Below the pieces are notes generated by a model. The model made no database searches. It saw nothing but the letters and a program-made list of their open reading frames with translations, and was not told the origin of the DNA. Source: Candidatus Cloacimonadota bacterium (GTDB taxonomy: Bacteria; Cloacimonadota; Cloacimonadia; JGIOTU-2). From it: DNA of 25,118 bases. The position numbers and the translations under genes were made by a program. Positions 16,200 to 24,808 of the stretch are shown in pieces; positions within the stretch are counted from its first letter, which is position 1; each line of letters begins with the position of its first letter. The stretch is taken from NCBI GenBank assembly GCA_014382685.1, contig JACNJG010000102.1, forward strand, positions 1-25,118. The letters run 5' to 3'.

Positions 16200-16621
16200 T
16201 GCAGATACTGAGGAGTTTGATACTGATGCAGGTTATAATTGAGATATTTTTCAATATTTTTGAAATTATCTCCATCCCAGATCGAAAAGTAGCGATTCCC
16301 GCAATGCAGTAAAATATGATCATTCACTTCTTCAATATCAATGATATCTTTGTGGTGCATAAGGTGAGGAAGAGCTTCTACGGAAAGCAGGGATGAATAC
16401 ATTTTGAATTTTTCCAGCAGCTCCTGTTCTTCTTCGGAGCCGTTTTTGAGTTTTTCAACATTAATATAGTGAGCAACATTCCCGTTGATCTCGTATGCAA
16501 AGAGACCGAATTCCATATCCTGTGGCACGTCATCAAAATTATCGACCTTGTAAGGTCCTTCCGGAAGCTTCACACCTTTGATCCTCTTGAATTGCATGAT
16601 CTGTCCGATAGATACTTTCAT
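16196..16621 (-). CDS. Degenerate second MraZ-like protein
   Basis: The 141-residue protein aligns without gaps to the preceding MraZ over about 65 C-terminal residues. EEQELLEKFKMYSSLLSVEA matches KEKQLLKMFRIYATVLKVEG, and YFSIWDGDNF matches FFSIWNPDNF. It is therefore a tandem paralogue. The AbrB-type GRxxLP elements that contact DNA in MraZ are lost: the second one reads ALPHLMHHKDI instead of GPGRILLPKKL, and the first has shrunk to FKRIKGVKLPEG. It may be a non-DNA-binding partner or modulator of MraZ, or a decaying duplicate; the intact frame argues for retained function. The start at 16621 is set by a perfect AGGAGG six bases before the ATG, 16 bp after the mraZ stop. A longer reading to 16675 runs into mraZ and is less likely. 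Confidence 0.88.
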   Translation of the reverse strand: MKVSIGQIMQFKRIKGVKLPEGPYKVDNFDDVPQDMEFGLFAYEINGNVAHYINVEKLKNGSEEEQELLEKFKMYSSLLSVEALPHLMHHKDIIDIEEVNDHILLHCGNRYFSIWDGDNFKNIEKYLNYNLHQYQTPQYLQ

Positions 16622-16637
16622 TGTTCCTCCTGCGGAT

Positions 16638-17075
16638 TTAAAAGAGAAGTCCATTCTCTTGCAGTTTTTCATCATATTGCTGAGCGATCTCTTCTTCGTA
16701 CTTTTGGAAATTATCAGGATTCCAGATTGAAAAGAATTTGCCTTCGCCCAAGAAAACGATCTTATTTTCTATCTCAGCTATTTCTAATAATTTTTTGGGT
16801 AAGAGGATTCGTCCCGGTCCCTCGACTTTGAGCACTGTCGCATAGATTCGAAACATTTTCAGGAGTTGTTTTTCTTTATCCGTTCCCTGCTCGAGATCTT
16901 GTTCCAGCTTTTTCCAGAAATCCATTGGAAAGATATAGATAGTATTGCTTCTACCTCGAACTGCAACGACAAGCATCCTTGCTGATAGAGCGATCAGACT
17001 TCTAAATGATTGAGGAATACTTACCCGTCTATTGGTTATCGAACCTTCTATCGAACCCAAAAATGTACCTGACAC
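16638..17075 (-). CDS. mraZ: Transcriptional regulator MraZ
   Basis: MraZ is a double AbrB-fold protein that binds the dcw promoter, usually repressing it, and forms ring oligomers. Both halves are present: FLGSIEGSITNRRVSIPQSF near the N-terminus and KVEGPGRILLPKKLLEIAEI in the second half, ending GKFFSIWNPDNFQKYEEEI. I start it at the GTG at 17075 (145 residues, normal length), because GGAGGT lies four bases upstream. The longer frame starting with TTG at 17135 would begin inside the predicted -10 box. The DxxGR motif is relaxed to TNRR and EGPGR, but the arginines remain. It is the first gene of the operon. Confidence 0.93.
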   Translation of the reverse strand: MSGTFLGSIEGSITNRRVSIPQSFRSLIALSARMLVVAVRGRSNTIYIFPMDFWKKLEQDLEQGTDKEKQLLKMFRIYATVLKVEGPGRILLPKKLLEIAEIENKIVFLGEGKFFSIWNPDNFQKYEEEIAQQYDEKLQENGLLF

Positions 17076-17133
17076 GGAACCTCCACGAATGCCAAGTTTT
17101 GAATTATTTTGAACATCTATGACATTTGATGCC

Positions 17134-17163
17134 AATATGTGATGTTTTCTGAGGACTTGTCAA
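17134..17163 (-). promoter_or_regulatory. Predicted sigma-70-type promoter of the dcw operon
   Basis: On the minus strand a consensus -35 TTGACA (17163-17158) is followed after 18 bp by CATATT (17139-17134), four of six matches to the -10. Just upstream is a long A/T stretch with A- and T-tracts that could act as an UP element. The predicted transcript starts near 17127, about 50 bases before the mraZ GTG. The heptamer TTGGCAT occurs at 17135-17129 and again at 17095-17089, 40 bp apart, flanking the start point. This could be an operator, although it is not the TGGGN repeat array known for other MraZ proteins. Confidence 0.6.
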
Positions 17164-17257
17164 TTATTTTTTAAATTTATTTATTATGAGTTTACTTTAA
17201 AAAATGTGTAATTAGAAATATGTTAGAAAATGCATCAAATATTTGGAGCTGATATTT

Positions 17258-18847
17258 TTAAAAATTTTGGAATTTAATCTCCCCACCCACGATCGTCATA
17301 TAAGGTTTTGCTTCTAACCAGAATTCGTTTGGTTCATTTTCAAAATCATCGATCATGATAAGGTCAGCACGTTTGCCGGGTGAGATTGAACCAATGAGAT
17401 CATCGCTTCGTATTCCTTTTGCAGCATCTATCGTATAAGCCCGAATTGCTTCCTGCACTGTTATTTTCTGTTCGGGGATCCAGCTGCCTTCATTTGGATC
17501 GCATTGATATTTTCTTTCTAATGCAGAATATATTCCGAGGAACGGATCATGCGTTTCGACCGGCACATCAGAACCGAATCCAACAATCGCTCCCTTATCG
17601 AGTAGAGATTTGAACGGATAGGAATTTTTTCCATATTTACCCAACAATCGCTCTGTAGTTTTCACATCGGTACTTATATGGATCGGCTGCATCGAGCAAT
17701 ATATTCCCTCTTGTGCAACCCGCTGCTGGTCTTTCGGCAGGCAGCACTGAAGATGTTCTATGCGATATAACAGATCCTTTGATTTTATTTCAGGAAGATT
17801 TTTCACTTTGACAAGCGTATTGATAGCGTAATTATTTGCTTTATCCCCTATCGAATGAATGGTCGGTGAAATATCGTGTTTCGCAGCAAAGTAAACCATT
17901 TCAAATAATTCCTTTTCGCTATGAAAAAGAGTGCCACAATTATACGGATCACCGAGGTACGGGTGGAACATATACGCAGTGTGAGAGCCGATCGAGCCAT
18001 CCATAAAAAGCTTCAATCCGCCATATTTGAACCACTCATCACCAGTATAAGATCGTATTCCCTTTTCGATCATTTCATCAAGTAAATCTAATCGGAAATG
18101 CCAGCATGTTCTCAAGTTAAGTTGATTTTCATTTCTCAAATATTCAAACAATTTCCAAGCTTCTTTGCCTTCCATACTATTAATGCCTGTCAACCCAAGA
18201 TGATGAGCTTCATCAATTGCATCCTTGACAAGAGCGACTTGCTCAGGAAAAGAAGGATTGGGTCGGGCTTCATCAATGAATTTCCATGCTTTTTCATAAA
18301 GAAAACCATTCAATGAGCCATCCGGATTTCTACCTATACTGCCCTTTTTTGGATTAGGTGTATTTTTATTGATACCCATTCTTTCAAGTGCTTTTGAATT
18401 GCACAAAAATGAGTGAAGGTCTTTGCTGGACAGTGAGACAGGTATATCGGGAAAAATTTTATCCACAAATTCTTTATTGAAAGAAGTATGATCATCCCAT
18501 AAATTTTTATCCCAACCAAAACCATGTACCCATTCTTTTATTTCAGGATGATTCTTCCGGAAATTTTCTAATCGTGTTTTTACATCCTGAATAGATTTTG
18601 AGTTCGTAAGATCGACTGATCTTTTTAAGAATGCAAAATTAACAAAATGGGTGTGACAGTCTATGAATCCTGGAAGTACCACCTTTTTTTTCAAATCGAT
18701 TTTTAATACATCATCAAAAGTTGTTTCATTAAAATCATTTCTTCTACCTACAAATACAATTGAATTATCCTTAATGAAAATAGTGTCTGCTATGGGATTT
18801 TGCTGATCTTGAGTTAAAACCTTTCCGTTATGTAATAGAATCTTCAT
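17258..18847 (-). CDS. YtcJ-like metal-dependent amidohydrolase
   Basis: This is a 529-residue member of the amidohydrolase superfamily, YtcJ/NfdA-like group (Amidohydro_3 type). The N-terminal beta-sandwich (MKILLHNGKVLTQD) precedes the TIM barrel. Metal ligands are visible in PGFIDCHTHF (H65, H67), and the group's typical later motifs are present: GGLKLFMDGSIGSHTAYM, the histidine segments PTIHSIGDKANN and YRIEHLQCC, and GFGSDVPVETHDPF with the final aspartate. The C-terminal SISPGKRADLIMID restores the sandwich domain. No signal peptide is seen, so it is probably cytoplasmic. Substrate cannot be assigned: family members hydrolyse varied N-substituted amides. It stands alone between the tRNA and the dcw promoter; no terminator is obvious after it. 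Confidence 0.9.
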   Translation of the reverse strand: MKILLHNGKVLTQDQQNPIADTIFIKDNSIVFVGRRNDFNETTFDDVLKIDLKKKVVLPGFIDCHTHFVNFAFLKRSVDLTNSKSIQDVKTRLENFRKNHPEIKEWVHGFGWDKNLWDDHTSFNKEFVDKIFPDIPVSLSSKDLHSFLCNSKALERMGINKNTPNPKKGSIGRNPDGSLNGFLYEKAWKFIDEARPNPSFPEQVALVKDAIDEAHHLGLTGINSMEGKEAWKLFEYLRNENQLNLRTCWHFRLDLLDEMIEKGIRSYTGDEWFKYGGLKLFMDGSIGSHTAYMFHPYLGDPYNCGTLFHSEKELFEMVYFAAKHDISPTIHSIGDKANNYAINTLVKVKNLPEIKSKDLLYRIEHLQCCLPKDQQRVAQEGIYCSMQPIHISTDVKTTERLLGKYGKNSYPFKSLLDKGAIVGFGSDVPVETHDPFLGIYSALERKYQCDPNEGSWIPEQKITVQEAIRAYTIDAAKGIRSDDLIGSISPGKRADLIMIDDFENEPNEFWLEAKPYMTIVGGEIKFQNF

Positions 18848-19024
18848 GGGCGGACTAAGAATAGTTGTAATAAATCGTCAAATTTTTGATTTATCTAAAG
18901 CTATCTTTTTTTATAAGAATTTTAATTTTCTATTATATAGCTCTCTAATTATCCATTTAATATCTTTTTCTTTAAATGATTTTAGTGTTAATTCGTGTTA
19001 ATTCGTGGTTAATAGACCTAAAAT
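18848..19024. other. AT-rich spacer with a TTCGTG repeat
   Basis: No gene is visible. The only structure is a ten-base tandem, gtgttaattc gtgttaattc, followed by gtggttaat (18985-19013). The same TTAATTCGTG words, with variation, occur in the murG-murC gap near 6651-6680, which suggests a dispersed short repeat family. The rest is low-complexity A/T sequence. Confidence 0.6.
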
Positions 19025-19099
19025 TGGAGCGGGTTACGAGATTCGAACTCGCGACCCTTAGCTTGGGAAGCTAATACTCTACCACTGAGTTAAACCCGC
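19025..19099 (-). tRNA. tRNA-Gly (anticodon CCC)
   Basis: The minus strand folds into a full cloverleaf. Acceptor GCGGGTT pairs with AACCCGC, the D arm is ACTC-AGTGGTA-GAGT, the anticodon stem TTAGC/GCTAA encloses loop TTCCCAA, and the T arm is GCGAG-TTCGAAT-CTCGT with one G-T pair. The discriminator base is T and CCA is encoded (19027-19025). The central loop bases CCC read the glycine codon GGG. The gene stands by itself between the GH3 gene and the amidohydrolase. I see no integrated element or duplicated tRNA end beside it. Confidence 0.97.
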
Positions 19100-19219
19100 T
19101 CGGGTTAAGTTACCAACCAGAAGTAGGTTAGCATTTTCATGACCTTTCAAAGTAACACTGAAGTAATAAAACTTATACTGATCTTGCATCAAACACCTAT
19201 GGGTTATTGCAATTATCTA

Positions 19220-19248
19220 CTGATAAAAAACCATTTACCAAGTGTCAA
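19220..19248 (-). promoter_or_regulatory. Possible promoter upstream of tRNA-Gly
   Basis: A consensus -35 TTGACA (19248-19243) is spaced 17 bp from TATCAG (19225-19220), four of six matches to a -10 box. It faces the tRNA, leaving a leader of about 110-115 bases. It is the best match in the spacer, but AT-rich DNA gives chance matches. Confidence 0.3.
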
Positions 19249-19411
19249 GAATTGAACAATACAATCTATCTGAAATCGTGAAAATAGTGGCACTATTTGA
19301 TTTGAGATATAATCGAAAATAATAAATTAAAAGAAATATCCCCGAAAGAATTATTTATTTTATTAGTATCATTTTTATTACTCTAAAATTATTATCTTAC
19401 TTGAAAATAAT

Positions 19412-19438
19412 GAGTGCAAAAGCAATGCTCCTGCACTC
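19412..19438 (-). terminator. Hairpin, probable terminator after the GH3 gene
   Basis: The minus strand reads GAGTGCA-gg-AGC-att-GCT-tt-TGCACTC: a 7-bp stem, a symmetric two-base internal loop, then a 3-bp stem and triloop. It is followed by ATTATTTTC, a weak U-tract. It lies about 75 bases after the GH3 stop. The stem is clear; the termination efficiency is uncertain. Confidence 0.5.
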
Positions 19439-19460
19439 AAAAATCTTATCACACCGATCA

Positions 19461-19503
19461 TTGCGAAGGTTAATCTCTTACAGAGCTTTTTGACCATTCG
19501 CAA
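19461..19503. repeat. Inverted repeat just downstream of the GH3 gene
   Basis: TTGCGAA (19461-19467) and TTCGCAA (19497-19503) are perfect inverted arms, extended by GGT/ACC with one bulged base. The ~30-base centre contains CTCTTACAGAG, a small inner hairpin. It may be a dispersed palindromic repeat or add to 3'-end structure of the GH3 mRNA. Confidence 0.5.
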
Positions 19504-19515
19504 GATTTCAATTAT

Positions 19516-21444
19516 CTATTTATATGTCAATCCATATCCATACGGGAACATCGGATTATAACCTTCATCTCCCACATTCCAATTTTCATCATCGTAGCGA
19601 GGCCATGAAAAGCTCAGTTTGCCTTGCATTCGATAATCACCAAATAGCACGTCAGCAACACCTTGCCCTTCTGAGCCTGGGAACCAGGCAACTAGAAAGG
19701 CTTTCGTTTCTGTCAGTTCCTGTTCTATAACCAGAGGACGGCCGCAAATCATTACAGCAACTACAGGAATTCCTTTTTGGGTGATATTCTTTATCGTTTC
19801 AAGATCTTCAGGATGAAGTTCATGCAGATATAAATGTGTTCCATAAGGACCTTTTTTTACGATAGGAATATCCTCACCTGGAAGTGTTTCATCTGCAGTA
19901 GAACCTTTTCCGATCTTCAGGCCTTTTCTTAGTCCTTCCACCCGAATATCGCCCAGCATCTCAGCATAAGGAACTTCACCAATACAGACAATTGCCACAT
20001 CATGTTTAGCAGGATCAGCTTTTGTTCCATCCACGTTCAAAATTGCATTTGGTGCAACTCGTTGAATTCCTTCCCAGATTGAAGTTCCACCAATTATTGA
20101 AGATCTATGCGCAGTTTTCCCGTTATTTGTTTTATCTCTTGGTTTTTCTTTTTCTGAATCAGTCATAACATAAGATTTATCTTTTGATTCATCTGTATCA
20201 TCTACACCCTGCCAAGCTACTGTAAATCCACCACATTGATGACCGCGGTTATGAGCATTTTTTCCAGCTACCAGGATTCTGCTTTCCTTCTTCAAAGGCA
20301 GAATGTCATCTTCATTTTTTAATAGAACCAATGATTTTCGTACAGCTTCACGGGAAACTTCCCGGTGCTCTTTTGAACCAAAGCAGGATGGATCTTTTGA
20401 TAATTTTCTTTCTGCTGGTCGGGGTTTTTCAAACACGCCAAATTCAAATTTAACACGCAGTATTCGGCTGACAGCATCATCCAATCGTTCCATAGGAATA
20501 CGACCATTCTTAATATTTGTTTTTACATGTTGAATAAATTCTTTCCATTTCTCAGTGATCATGAACATATCCATTCCAGCATTCAACGACTGAGCAACAG
20601 ATTCTTCATAACTTTCATCAATATAGTCAATTCCATCCCAGTCTGAGATCACAAATCCTTTAAAATTCAATTCTTTTTTCAATAGATCTGTTAGTAAAAA
20701 TTTGTGAGCATGGCATTTTTTACCATACCAGCTACTGAGAGAAACCATAACTGAAAGTACTCCCGCATCGATAGCAGCTTTGTAGGGAGGAACGTGAATT
20801 TTGCGCAATTCTTTTTCGGAAATACACATATCACCTTGATCGATTCCATGCAAAGTTGCACCATCGCCAATGAAATGTTTAGCACAGGCTATCACATTTT
20901 CTTCACCATAATTTCCCTGAAGTCCTTTCACAAATCTGGGAGCGTATTCAGAAACGATCTTGGGATCTTCAGAATAACTCTCATAAGTTCTTCCCCAGTG
21001 ATCATTGCGAGCAACAGCCAAGGTAGGAGCAAAAGTCCACTCTACACCAGTTGCTGCAATTTCTTCGGCAGTTGCAGAAGCAATTCTTTCCAACAGATCA
21101 GGATCATGAGCTGCACCCAAACCAATATTATGAGGAAAAACCACTGCACCTAATACATTAGTATTACCATGAATTGCGTCTACGCCATAGATCAATGGAA
21201 TAGCCAGATGATCTTCATCTTCTTCCATAGAAGCTGCCCAGTATTCGTCATTCATTTTAATCCAATCTTCGGGTTTATTGTCACCTGGAACAGATCCACC
21301 ACCACTAAGAACTGAACCAATATGATATTTTTTGACTTCTTCGGGAGTAACGAATTGTCTTTCAGGTTGCACAATTTGCCCGATCTTTTGATCAAGAGTC
21401 ATTTTTGCCAATAACTCGGAAATTCTATTTTCAAAATCTTTCAT
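19516..21444 (-). CDS. Glycoside hydrolase family 3 beta-glucosidase / beta-glucan exohydrolase
   Basis: The 642-residue protein has a GH3 N-terminal barrel and a C-terminal alpha/beta sandwich. Barrel motifs are IPLIYGVDAIHG (82-93), the KHFIGDG substrate-binding loop (K189, H190), and GFVISDWDGID, where D268 is the expected nucleophile. The second domain starts near KSLVLLKNEDDILPLKK and contains GHQCGGFTVAWQG, a signature of the barley-exohydrolase/ExoP-like GH3 group, which releases glucose from beta-1,3-, 1,4- or 1,6-linked glucans. No signal peptide is seen, so it should act on imported oligosaccharides in the cytoplasm. GGAG lies eight bases before the ATG. It follows the phosphorylase gene by 16 bp, indicating one operon. 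Exact linkage specificity is not determinable. Confidence 0.95.
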   Translation of the reverse strand: MKDFENRISELLAKMTLDQKIGQIVQPERQFVTPEEVKKYHIGSVLSGGGSVPGDNKPEDWIKMNDEYWAASMEEDEDHLAIPLIYGVDAIHGNTNVLGAVVFPHNIGLGAAHDPDLLERIASATAEEIAATGVEWTFAPTLAVARNDHWGRTYESYSEDPKIVSEYAPRFVKGLQGNYGEENVIACAKHFIGDGATLHGIDQGDMCISEKELRKIHVPPYKAAIDAGVLSVMVSLSSWYGKKCHAHKFLLTDLLKKELNFKGFVISDWDGIDYIDESYEESVAQSLNAGMDMFMITEKWKEFIQHVKTNIKNGRIPMERLDDAVSRILRVKFEFGVFEKPRPAERKLSKDPSCFGSKEHREVSREAVRKSLVLLKNEDDILPLKKESRILVAGKNAHNRGHQCGGFTVAWQGVDDTDESKDKSYVMTDSEKEKPRDKTNNGKTAHRSSIIGGTSIWEGIQRVAPNAILNVDGTKADPAKHDVAIVCIGEVPYAEMLGDIRVEGLRKGLKIGKGSTADETLPGEDIPIVKKGPYGTHLYLHELHPEDLETIKNITQKGIPVVAVMICGRPLVIEQELTETKAFLVAWFPGSEGQGVADVLFGDYRMQGKLSFSWPRYDDENWNVGDEGYNPMFPYGYGLTYK

Positions 21445-21460
21445 ATAATTTTCTCCAAAT

Positions 21461-24400
21461 TTATTTCAAATCTACATGTATACGTTTTATTTCTCTATTT
21501 CGAACTTTTTTTGTTAACTTAGCATTCAATTTGTTTTCTTTTACGATTGATATCTTTCCATCATTATCAATCAGTTTCCAATTAGCAGGTGAAACTCCAT
21601 TTTGCCCAAAAGTATTCTTTCTCGATGGATTGTGATATGTAACCAATATTTCCCCCAGGAACATAAAACTGAAAGTATCTTTGGTAAATTCAACTTCCTG
21701 CCAAACACCATCCAAAAGCAGTTTTCTATTACTTGCTGCTTTGGTAAAAAGCCATTCCGGGAGAGCAGGATTAAACTGCAGCTGCAATTCATTATTTTCA
21801 TTGATACAAAAAGGTTTCTGCCCGATTGTCATAAATGACAGAATATTTATGAATTCTGCTGTTGCACCACTCAATCGAGCCACAAATCCATTACCGTGAA
21901 TAGAAGGATCCGGATTGGCACTGCTGACGATGAAAGAGGAATTTTCCAGAATACTTCTACCATAAATTTCAGGTTTTAAAAATGGAATGAACACATTTTT
22001 GAAATCACCGTAGAATTGATCATAAAGACCGTTCCTTAGTAATTCCAGCATGTATTTATATTCCATGTGCAGCCAGATCGATTCATTTTCGAACCATCCC
22101 GGCGAAAAAGTTCTAGCCCTTCCGATTTCATGTGGTTGATCTGCTAGAGATTCGTTTACTTTATACATCTTGAGTTGTTGATCAAAAAGTCTACTTTGTC
22201 TAATATTATTTGCAAGTTCGACAGCTCTTTCTTTATCTTTGTGACAACGCAGATAGTGAACAGGTCCTTCTAAGAAAAGCGGCAGCGATTTCTGCTGAAA
22301 TTTCTTTACTCGAAAGCAGGGAAATCCTCTGGAATTATGTTTAACTTTATTGGTTTCATCATCAGATAACTTGATCACTTCGTATTCAACAGGTTCATTC
22401 AGAAAATAGGTTGATACAACCCTGTCCTTTTCATTCCATGCTTTGGCGATCCCTTCTTCCAGTTTTTCCAGCCCGGATTGCAAGAATGTAATGATCTCTT
22501 TTTTAGATAGTACTGTTTCTTTTCCATGGATCCCATATCTTGTTTTTGCCCGATATTGTTCCTTGATTGCAGTTGCTTTATCCCAGAATTCAAAAGGAGT
22601 CAATCTTGATTTGAGTGTATCATGAAGTTTGATAATGAATGTTTTCAATTCTTCATAGACAAACCAATTTTTATCTTCCTGATCCAGATCAGAAAGGGTA
22701 TTTAGTAGAAACAGAATATTTCGCTTTATCTCCAGTGTTTCATTGAGACTTGAACCCATTAAACCGGGTAAGCCATTGAGCGCATCATACCAGTTTGGTT
22801 TATCGGCTTCCATTTCCACACCTACCCCCTCGGCATCTAGAGAAGCGAGTTTGTTCACAATGAGAGACAGCATCTTGCTGAACAGATTTGTATAGTACAC
22901 TTCTCCATTACCGAAATCAGTTTTAACTTTATTGGGATCGTGACTGCGTTTGTTAATAAGCAGGTCTTTTTCTTCATCGAAAACAACAGATTGCAACTGC
23001 ATGGGTTTACCGTTCCAGATAACATATTTGTCGTCACGGGGCTGCACGCAATGCGGATTATCATAAAATGAAAAATCCCGCTTCTCAAACAATATATATT
23101 TCTTTTTGTCTGGATTTACAGCCAGATAATTTTCTAGGAGATCCAGATTGTACGTCCAGTGATCTGTCCAGAAACCTTCACCGTAACGTGTGTCATGATT
23201 CTTTTTGCACAATCCCAGCAAATCACCAAGAAAACTCTCGTTATTACTTTTCAAAGGAATTATGTGTTCTTTCAGGAAGATCAACAGTTCCCCAGGTGTG
23301 AAAGACTCTTCCAAAAAAGAACTGACAATTTCAACATTTTCTGGTCCCAGATTTTGTGCTAAAAAGTTTTTAAGCTTCACGTGATCTTTTACTGTAAAAT
23401 GGATTTCTTTTATCACAAGCGGATTAAAGCCATCCAGCTGGATTAGATTATAAAAGTGTTCAACATTATCTTCCTGCACATCGGGATCGAAGAATAGATC
23501 GCAGCGGCGATTCTGATTCACGTCTCTGAAATTTCCATTTCCCTGTGAATAGGGAGTTGGATTGAGCCGGAAATCATTGTAATCTCTTTCCAGATCGCCA
23601 TGTTTGCGCGAATAGAGATGCAGCGTAGTCGATTTTTCACTGCCCTTGATCGTGTAGGGTAAACCTCCCCGTAGTGTATTATCCAGAAAATTCTGTCTGG
23701 CGTAATGATCCAGCGCTGACTGTGAGCTGCAGATGAAATTATGCTGCGTCAAAGCTTTCACGATATCTCTGTCTGCCGCTTGTTTCCGATCGATGTAGTC
23801 TGCCTTAGCGATTTTAGGTATCAGTTCGTTCAGTTCCTGCACCGAAGCTGCATGACCGATAATGGAATTGCAGGTGAAAGTTTTGTCAGCAGCAATTTCC
23901 GTTTGGAACAGCCCCATCGCAGAGGGCAGTCTGTTTTCAAAGATCTGATCTTTCACTAGATTTTTGGCAGTAGATTTCAGGAAATTTTCAGGATAATTAT
24001 AATCACCACGAATTCCAAAAATCTTGAATGGATCAACGATTGGCGTAACTAGTTTGCTATCTTCCGCAAAGCCCAGATAGAAATTTCCTTTTTTGATCTT
24101 CACCACATCCGGTCGGTCGGCTGGTTTCACTTTGCCTTTGAAAAAGGGCGCTTTGTTCTCGAAATTCACCACTTCCACGAAAGCCTCGAACAGCCGTCGC
24201 ATAAACTTTAGTCCATTGTTATCGATGCCGTAGGGAATGATCAGCGGCAAGCCATCCAGAATTTCCAGTTTTACAGGATGATCATTCAAATTTTCTATAT
24301 GTAGCCGGCGGATCAGACCGGCATAATTTTCTTGAGGAACATTGAAGTATTCTACAACAAATTTTAAACCTAAAGTGTTATTAATTTCTTCCAGTTTCAA

Positions 24401-24769
24401 TTGTGAAGCAGAAATGATCATTTTCTGGGAACGTTCTATTTTTTCATCGCGTAGATTATTCTGAAAAGGCTCGTAAAATCTGATGGGAAAATCTTTCGAT
24501 AATTTTATGAAACTTCGAAATCCCTGAGTTGAAACAAGATTATAAGCCCAATTTGCCGGCAGGAATTCCATAATAGGATGATGCTTGCCTTCCATGCCCA
24601 TACTGCAGATGCACTGGCCGCGATTAACGTAAAACGTCCACATGGGAATGCCGCTTTTGCCGGCAACTCCCGGTAAAAAACTTGAGAATAATTTTGATGA
24701 GTTATAATCATGTATGATAAAGTCACCCTCTTCATTCAGATGATATTGTCTATCCTCAGAAAGATTCAA
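21461..24769 (-). CDS. Large clan GH-Q type glycoside phosphorylase (GH94/GH149/GH161-like)
   Basis: This 1102-residue protein belongs to the inverting sugar phosphorylase superfamily that includes cellobiose and beta-1,3-glucan phosphorylases, which split a beta-glucoside with phosphate to give glucose-1-phosphate. Visible landmarks are an N-terminal beta-sandwich (IPMWTFYVNRGQCICSMGME, about 41-60), GNFRDVNQNRRCDLFFDPD (412-430), EGFWTDHWTYNLDLLENYLA (531-550), and KPNWYDALNGLPGLMGSS (657-674). By analogy with the GH94 'DWND' motif, D662 is the candidate general acid. The length is well above GH94 disaccharide phosphorylases (~800) and closer to the ~1100-residue beta-1,3-glucan phosphorylase group. 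No signal peptide is seen. The start is TTG, preceded by AAGGGG at six bases. Pairing with GH3 supports cytoplasmic beta-glucan oligosaccharide breakdown. The family is probable, the substrate unproven. Confidence 0.75.
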   Translation of the reverse strand: MNLSEDRQYHLNEEGDFIIHDYNSSKLFSSFLPGVAGKSGIPMWTFYVNRGQCICSMGMEGKHHPIMEFLPANWAYNLVSTQGFRSFIKLSKDFPIRFYEPFQNNLRDEKIERSQKMIISASQLKLEEINNTLGLKFVVEYFNVPQENYAGLIRRLHIENLNDHPVKLEILDGLPLIIPYGIDNNGLKFMRRLFEAFVEVVNFENKAPFFKGKVKPADRPDVVKIKKGNFYLGFAEDSKLVTPIVDPFKIFGIRGDYNYPENFLKSTAKNLVKDQIFENRLPSAMGLFQTEIAADKTFTCNSIIGHAASVQELNELIPKIAKADYIDRKQAADRDIVKALTQHNFICSSQSALDHYARQNFLDNTLRGGLPYTIKGSEKSTTLHLYSRKHGDLERDYNDFRLNPTPYSQGNGNFRDVNQNRRCDLFFDPDVQEDNVEHFYNLIQLDGFNPLVIKEIHFTVKDHVKLKNFLAQNLGPENVEIVSSFLEESFTPGELLIFLKEHIIPLKSNNESFLGDLLGLCKKNHDTRYGEGFWTDHWTYNLDLLENYLAVNPDKKKYILFEKRDFSFYDNPHCVQPRDDKYVIWNGKPMQLQSVVFDEEKDLLINKRSHDPNKVKTDFGNGEVYYTNLFSKMLSLIVNKLASLDAEGVGVEMEADKPNWYDALNGLPGLMGSSLNETLEIKRNILFLLNTLSDLDQEDKNWFVYEELKTFIIKLHDTLKSRLTPFEFWDKATAIKEQYRAKTRYGIHGKETVLSKKEIITFLQSGLEKLEEGIAKAWNEKDRVVSTYFLNEPVEYEVIKLSDDETNKVKHNSRGFPCFRVKKFQQKSLPLFLEGPVHYLRCHKDKERAVELANNIRQSRLFDQQLKMYKVNESLADQPHEIGRARTFSPGWFENESIWLHMEYKYMLELLRNGLYDQFYGDFKNVFIPFLKPEIYGRSILENSSFIVSSANPDPSIHGNGFVARLSGATAEFINILSFMTIGQKPFCINENNELQLQFNPALPEWLFTKAASNRKLLLDGVWQEVEFTKDTFSFMFLGEILVTYHNPSRKNTFGQNGVSPANWKLIDNDGKISIVKENKLNAKLTKKVRNREIKRIHVDLK

Positions 24770-24808
24770 CTCAAACCCCTTTTATTTTAATACACATTCT
24801 AATAAAAG

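Larger units (their letters stand above)
19100..19515. other. Spacer between the GH3 gene and tRNA-Gly
   Basis: This 416-bp stretch contains no credible coding frame. Next to the GH3 stop is an inverted repeat (19461-19503), and beyond it a better hairpin (19412-19438) that may end GH3 transcription. Further on, in minus sense, TTGACA (19248-19243) and TATCAG (19225-19220) are 17 bp apart and could be the promoter for the tRNA about 120 bp downstream. The rest is featureless A/T-rich sequence. Confidence 0.6.

Noticed and set aside
17076..17135. TTG start for mraZ
   Set aside because: It lies in the predicted -10 box, lacks a ribosome site, and makes the protein 20 residues longer than usual.
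19025..19099. tRNA-Gly as an integration site
   Set aside because: I found no repeated tRNA end, integrase gene or foreign block next to it.
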